A DNA stretch of 64,000 nt from Flavobacterium glycines. Lineage in GTDB: Bacteria; Bacteroidota; Bacteroidia; Flavobacteriales; Flavobacteriaceae. Location of the stretch: positions 1,860,001 through 1,924,000 of the forward strand of contig NZ_FNEO01000001.1 in NCBI RefSeq assembly GCF_900100165.1, read 5' to 3'. Within the stretch, counting starts at the first letter, position 1; the number at the start of each line of letters is the position of its first letter. The notes below the pieces were generated by a model. The model was not told the origin of the DNA. It worked only from the letters and a program-made list of their open reading frames with translations, and made no database searches. Below, piece after piece: positions 60,348 to 64,000 of the stretch. The position numbers and the translations under genes were made by a program.

Positions 60348-60860
60348 ATGAAAAAAATTATTTTGTCTGCTTTGGCAGTGTTCACGTTTGCATTCACTAA
60401 TGCACAAGAAACAAAATTTGGTGTTATTGCTGGAGCTGATTTTGCTACTGCTAAAGTTGAATTAGAGGGGTTTAATGTTACTGACAATACTACTGCTTTT
60501 TTTGGTGGATTTTTTGCTGATATTACTGCATCAGAGAAATTTCATGTTCAACCTGAATTAGTGATAGTTACTGCTGATGGAGGGAGTCAATTACAATTAC
60601 CTATTTTGGCTAAATATTACTTAGCTGATAAAGTTAGTATTTTAGCCGGTCCAGATTTGTTATTTGATTTAGAAGAGAAAACAGAAGGATTTAAGACTTT
60701 TGGTGTTGGTATTGATTTTGGTGCTGCTTATGATATTAATGAGCATTTTATGATTGAAGCTAAATATAATTTAGGATTAACAAATTTAATTGAAGATGCT
60801 CCGTCAGGATATAGTGCTAAAATTAATGGTTTCTTTCTTGGGTTAGGATATAAATTCTAA
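60348..60860 (+). CDS. Outer-membrane beta-barrel protein
   Basis: 170 aa. Signal peptide MKKIILSALAVFTFAFTNA. KFGVIAGADFATAKVELEGF, FHVQPELVIVTADGGSQLQL, PILAKYYLADKVSILAGPDL, and FFLGLGYKF at the end. Close paralogue of the gene at 61605 (same VQPEL, PILAK/PVLAK and GL-NLIE stretches). Own terminator downstream. Confidence 0.88.
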   Translation: MKKIILSALAVFTFAFTNAQETKFGVIAGADFATAKVELEGFNVTDNTTAFFGGFFADITASEKFHVQPELVIVTADGGSQLQLPILAKYYLADKVSILAGPDLLFDLEEKTEGFKTFGVGIDFGAAYDINEHFMIEAKYNLGLTNLIEDAPSGYSAKINGFFLGLGYKF

Positions 60861-60884
60861 TTTTTTTAGATAATTATAGTTTAG

Positions 60885-60913
60885 AAAGACCAGTCGAAGA
60901 CTGGTCTTTTTTT
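60885..60913 (+). terminator. Terminator
   Basis: AAAGACCAGTC-GAA-GACTGGTCTTT, 11-bp stem with T run, 25 bp after the beta-barrel gene at 60348. Confidence 0.93.
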
Positions 60914-61031
60914 GTTTCTTATTAAAAAAATGTTAATAGTGTTGTTGATAAGTTTTTTGTAAGGTGTGTCTTGTCTTTTTGAGTATTTATTAATTTTAAT
61001 CAAATAAATTACTAATTTAACAACTTAAGCT

Positions 61032-61505
61032 ATGAAAAAAATCATTTTAACAGGAGTGGCAATTTTTGCTTTTGGATTTGCAAATGCCCAAAGTGGCGCT
61101 TTTAAACTAGGGGCTCATGTAGGTTTGCCTACTGGGGATATTAAAGATTGGTATTCTGTAAACTTAGGAGCTGATTTGAGTTATACCTGGAATGTGGCTG
61201 AAGGTTTGGATGCGGGTATTACAACAGGCTATACAGCTTATCTTGGTAAAGACGGAGTTGATGCAGCAGGTTTTATTCCTGTAGCGGCGACAGCTCAATT
61301 TACCTTAGAAAATAAAATGTTTATTGGAGCTGATTTAGGTTATGGAATTGGGGTTAATCCATCAGGTAATGATGGCGGATTTTTATACCAACCCAAAATT
61401 GGTTACCAAATGGAAAATGCTGGACTTTATGTATCTTATAAAGGAATTTCAGTTGATGGCGGGACTTTTTCATCGGTTAATTTAGGAGTTAATTTTAAAT
61501 TGTAA
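61032..61505 (+). CDS. Outer-membrane beta-barrel protein, short variant
   Basis: 157 aa. Signal peptide MKKIILTGVAIFAFGFANA. Barrel strands AFKLGAHVGLPTGDIKDWYS, LDAGITTGYTAYLGKDGVDA, MFIGADLGYGIGVNPSGNDG, ending SVNLGVNFKL. It differs from its neighbours in the body but shares the signal peptide and terminal aromatic strand. Confidence 0.85.
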   Translation: MKKIILTGVAIFAFGFANAQSGAFKLGAHVGLPTGDIKDWYSVNLGADLSYTWNVAEGLDAGITTGYTAYLGKDGVDAAGFIPVAATAQFTLENKMFIGADLGYGIGVNPSGNDGGFLYQPKIGYQMENAGLYVSYKGISVDGGTFSSVNLGVNFKL

Positions 61506-61530
61506 AAAAAAGTAGAATTTTTACTAAAGG

Positions 61531-61558
61531 CCTCTTCTGAAAAGAAGAGGTTTTTTTT
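61531..61558 (+). terminator. Terminator
   Basis: CCTCTTCT-GAAA-AGAAGAGG and eight T, after the barrel gene at 61032. Confidence 0.93.
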
Positions 61559-61571
61559 GTAAAAAAAATAT

Positions 61572-61579
61572 TATATTTG
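61572..61579 (+). promoter_or_regulatory. -7 element TATATTTG
   Basis: Perfect TAnnTTTG, 25 bp before the ATG at 61605. It begins right after the previous terminator. Confidence 0.5.
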
Positions 61580-61604
61580 TGTTCAATAACAAAAAAATGT
61601 AAAC

Positions 61605-62114
61605 ATGAAGAAAATTATTTTATCAATTGCTGCGGTTTTAGTATTTGGATTTGCAAATGCACAACAAACAAAATTTGGATTAAAAGCGGGTGTGGATTTT
61701 GCAAATGCTCACGGAAAATTTGCAGGAGATTCCTATCATCAGGCTGAGACAGGTTTTTATGCCGGTGGATATGCTGATATAACGGTTTCAAATAAGTTTC
61801 ATGTTCAGCCGGAATTATTGTATGTTTCAGTTAAGGATTTAGATCAGATTCAAGTGCCTGTTTTGGCTAAAATTCCGGTAGTGGAAGATTTAAGTTTATT
61901 GGCTGGTCCAAATCTTGGGTTTCTTTTAAATGCAGCTGATGGATTTAAAACATTCAATTTTGGTTTAGATTTAGGATTGTCATTTGATTTGAATGATAAG
62001 TTTTCATTAGACGGGAAATATAATTTTGGATTGTCTAATTTAATTGAAGGAGGAAATAGTGACTTTAGTACAAAATTGAGTGGTGCTTTTTTTGGACTGA
62101 GTTATAAGTTTTAA
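61605..62114 (+). CDS. Outer-membrane beta-barrel protein
   Basis: 169 aa. Signal peptide MKKIILSIAAVLVFGFANA. KFGLKAGVDFANAHGKFAGD, YAGGYADITVSNKFHVQPEL, VPVLAKIPVVEDLSLLAGPN, ending GLSYKF. Paralogue of 60348-60860, likely a product of local duplication. Ends in its own terminator before xerD. Confidence 0.88.
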   Translation: MKKIILSIAAVLVFGFANAQQTKFGLKAGVDFANAHGKFAGDSYHQAETGFYAGGYADITVSNKFHVQPELLYVSVKDLDQIQVPVLAKIPVVEDLSLLAGPNLGFLLNAADGFKTFNFGLDLGLSFDLNDKFSLDGKYNFGLSNLIEGGNSDFSTKLSGAFFGLSYKF

Positions 62115-62134
62115 TTAAAAAGCAAAATCTTAAT

Positions 62135-62163
62135 AACCTCTTCTGCAAAGGAGAGGTTTTTTT
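62135..62163 (+). terminator. Terminator
   Basis: AACCTCT and AGAGGTT stem with a 10-nt loop and T run, between the last barrel gene and xerD. Confidence 0.8.
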
Positions 62164-62191
62164 ATGTTTATAAAAGTCGTTTATTTGTGTT

Positions 62192-63094
62192 ATGAACTGG
62201 GAGTTTTATATTAAAAGTTATCAATCTTATCTAAAAATCGAACGTGGTTTGTCAAAGAATACCATTGCGAATTATTCTTTTGATATTGAACGTTTGTGCT
62301 TGTTTTTGGAACAAAATAAAATAGAGATTTCGCCATTAAAAATAAATGAAGAGACAATTCAGCAGTTTGTTTATGCTGTTTCTTCTCAGGTCAATGCGCG
62401 TTCTCAGGCAAGAATTATTTCGGGGTTGAAAAGTTTTTTCAGTTATTTAATTTTTGAAGATTATCGGGGAGATAATCCAATGGAATTAATAGAATCCCCT
62501 AAAACAAGCCGAAAATTGCCGGATACTTTGGCTGTGGAAGAAATTGATCGTTTGATTGCAGCTATAGATTTGTCTTCAAAAGAAGGAGAGCGCAATCGCG
62601 CAATGCTGGAAACTTTGTATGGATGCGGTCTTCGGGTTTCGGAATTGGTTTCGCTCAAAATATCTGATTTGTTTTTTGATGAAGGGTTTATCAAAATTAC
62701 CGGAAAAGGAGATAAAGAACGTTTTGTGCCTATTGCCAATTTAACTAAAAAATATATTCAGATTTATAAAGATAATGTAAGGCCTGAAGTACCGGTAAAA
62801 AAAGAATTTAGTGATACTTTGTTTTTAAATAGAAGAGGAGGGCAATTGACGCGTGCTATGGTTTTTACAATCATTAATAATTTGGCTGCGCAAATTGGTT
62901 TAAAGAAGAAAATAAGTCCGCATACTTTTAGGCATTCTTTTGCAACTCATCTTCTTGAGAATGGAGCTGATTTGAGGTCTATTCAATTAATGTTAGGACA
63001 CGAATCGATAACAACTACTGAAATCTATTTGCATCTGGACAGAAAGTTTTTGACAGAAGTATTGGAGAATTGTCATCCGAGAAAAAATATGTGA
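62192..63094 (+). CDS. xerD: Site-specific tyrosine recombinase XerD
   Basis: Resolves chromosome dimers at dif. 300 aa. N-terminal SAM-like core-binding domain (1-95, YQSYLKIERGLSKNTIANYS) and catalytic domain with Arg148 (GCGLRVSEL), Lys172 (TGKGDKERF), His244 and Arg247 (PHTFRHSFATH), His270 (LMLGHESITTTEIY) and the nucleophile Tyr279. All catalytic residues are present. Length and context point to the housekeeping Xer enzyme rather than a phage integrase. Confidence 0.95.
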   Translation: MNWEFYIKSYQSYLKIERGLSKNTIANYSFDIERLCLFLEQNKIEISPLKINEETIQQFVYAVSSQVNARSQARIISGLKSFFSYLIFEDYRGDNPMELIESPKTSRKLPDTLAVEEIDRLIAAIDLSSKEGERNRAMLETLYGCGLRVSELVSLKISDLFFDEGFIKITGKGDKERFVPIANLTKKYIQIYKDNVRPEVPVKKEFSDTLFLNRRGGQLTRAMVFTIINNLAAQIGLKKKISPHTFRHSFATHLLENGADLRSIQLMLGHESITTTEIYLHLDRKFLTEVLENCHPRKNM

Positions 63095-63118
63095 TTAAAT
63101 TTCAATCTGTTTGCTAAT

Positions 63119-63166
63119 AAAAAAAACTCCAAATTCCAATTATGAATCATTGGGACTTGGAGTTTT
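63119..63166. terminator. Bidirectional terminator between xerD and rny
   Basis: AACTCCAA and TTGGAGTT plus an inner CCAAT/ATTGG stem give a long imperfect hairpin flanked by A and T runs. Confidence 0.85.
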
Positions 63167-63184
63167 CTAATTATTTATTTAGAG

Positions 63185-64000
63185 TTACTTGGCGATATTT
63201 ACAGCTCTTGTTTCTCTAATTACAGTCACTTTAACCTGGCCTGGATAAGTCATTTCTGTTTGAATTTTTTGAGAGATTTCAAAAGATAAAGTTGCGGCAT
63301 TATCGTCTGAAACTTTTTCGCTTTCTACAATTACGCGTAATTCTCTACCTGCTTGAATGGCGTAAGCATTTTTAACTCCGTTGAATCCGTAAGCTACTTC
63401 TTCCAGATCTTTCAAACGTTGGATGTAAGAATCTAATACTTGTCTTCTTGCTCCTGGTCTCGCTCCGGAAATAGCATCACAAACCTGAATGATTGGAGAT
63501 AGTAATGATTTCATTTCAATCTCATCGTGGTGTGCTCCGATAGCGTTGCAAACTTCTTCTTTTTCACCGTATTTTTCAGCCCATTGCATTCCTAATAATG
63601 CGTGTGGTAAGTCGCTTTCTGTATCCGGAACTTTTCCGATATCGTGTAATAAACCTGCTCTTTTAGCCAGCTTAACATTCAATCCTAATTCGGCAGCCAT
63701 TAATCCGCAAAGTTTAGAAACTTCACGGGAGTGTTGTAATAAGTTTTGACCGTAAGAAGAACGGTATTTCATTCTACCAACAACTTTGATTAATTCAGGG
63801 TGTAAACCGTGAATTCCTAAATCGATAACAGTACGTTTTCCAACTTCAATGATTTCATCATCAATTTGTTTAGCAGTTTTAGCAACCACTTCTTCAATAC
63901 GTGCCGGGTGAATACGTCCGTCAGTTACTAATTTGTGTAAAGACAAACGGGCGATTTCTCTACGAACAGGATCAAAGCATGATAGGATAATCGCTTCCGG
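63185..64000 (-). CDS. rny: Ribonuclease Y, C-terminal part (5' end outside window)
   Basis: Membrane-attached endoribonuclease starting mRNA decay. 271 residues are visible; the frame is open through the right edge, beginning [20 protein letters not shown], which belongs to the KH-HD linker. HD domain motifs: [31 protein letters not shown] and [20 protein letters not shown]. The C-terminal GYGFN-like stretch [20 protein letters not shown] is typical. The KH and transmembrane regions lie off-window. Confidence 0.95.
   Translation of the reverse strand, partial: PEAIILSCFDPVRREIARLSLHKLVTDGRIHPARIEEVVAKTAKQIDDEIIEVGKRTVIDLGIHGLHPELIKVVGRMKYRSSYGQNLLQHSREVSKLCGLMAAELGLNVKLAKRAGLLHDIGKVPDTESDLPHALLGMQWAEKYGEKEEVCNAIGAHHDEIEMKSLLSPIIQVCDAISGARPGARRQVLDSYIQRLKDLEEVAYGFNGVKNAYAIQAGRELRVIVESEKVSDDNAATLSFEISQKIQTEMTYPGQVKVTVIRETRAVNIAK

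Noticed and set aside
62192..63094. xerD as a phage or island integrase acting on the tRNA-Pro element
   Set aside because: It is 40 kb away with housekeeping-type length and motifs, and no att-like repeats flank it.

Overview
The window is chromosomal DNA from a Flavobacterium-like member of the Bacteroidota (Flavobacteriaceae). Several things point there: low GC content, A-rich leaders without Shine-Dalgarno sequences, promoters of the TTG-19 bp-TAnnTTTG type (clearest at tRNA-Pro, tRNA-Met and the HU gene), two giant secreted proteins with type IX secretion (T9SS) type A sorting domains, and many families typical of the phylum (DUF4290, DUF5683, WbqC, DUF2461, START-like, long LepB, DUF2807/PspC). 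It is mostly ordinary core chromosome with a few accessory or repeat-rich patches.

Layout. 1-993 is the start of a nitrate/nitrite-type MFS transporter. 994-1897 has no gene but is full of repeats, including a 21-bp phased A-tract array. 1898-3024 holds two unrecognised genes. 3253-9793 (minus) carries an ECF sigma factor overlapping a glycosyltransferase, murB, a second glycosyltransferase, DUF2461, a rhodanese and recF. 10036-16278 (plus) carries a membrane TPR protein, ribH, mutL, two rhomboids and an EEP-fold hydrolase. 16386-21807 (minus) is the parA-parB-DUF5683-dapB-lepB-wbqC block. At 21966-22503 a tRNA-Pro gene is followed by a tiny GIY-YIG nuclease gene enclosed by a 55-56 bp direct repeat of the tRNA 3' end plus its terminator. 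trxB follows. 23639-27781 (minus) is a PadR/PspC/DUF2807 envelope operon. 28445-37654 encodes a 3069-residue surface protein with ten 84-residue repeats. 38072-43283 (minus) is an ankyrin-DUF2271-PepSY/flavodoxin reductase-ApbE operon, which looks like a transmembrane flavin electron-transfer system. 43527-48497 encodes a second T9SS protein, paralogous to the C-terminal part of the first. 48972-64000 contains tRNA-Met, housekeeping genes (HU, fmt, recQ, murA, aroQ, xerD, rny) and an array of small outer-membrane beta-barrel genes.

The signals most worth a second look are: (i) the 378-bp GIY-YIG element at the tRNA-Pro 3' end, with an att-like duplication and a chimeric tRNA remnant; (ii) the ApbE/DUF2271/PepSY operon, whose DUF2271 protein carries a TGAS motif resembling a flavinylation site; (iii) the phased A-tract array, bounded by G-rich direct repeats; (iv) MurA with Asp instead of the usual active-site Cys; (v) MutL with an eroded endonuclease motif; and (vi) families of fold-back intergenic repeats.

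All functional calls come from reading the sequence and translations. No database search was run.
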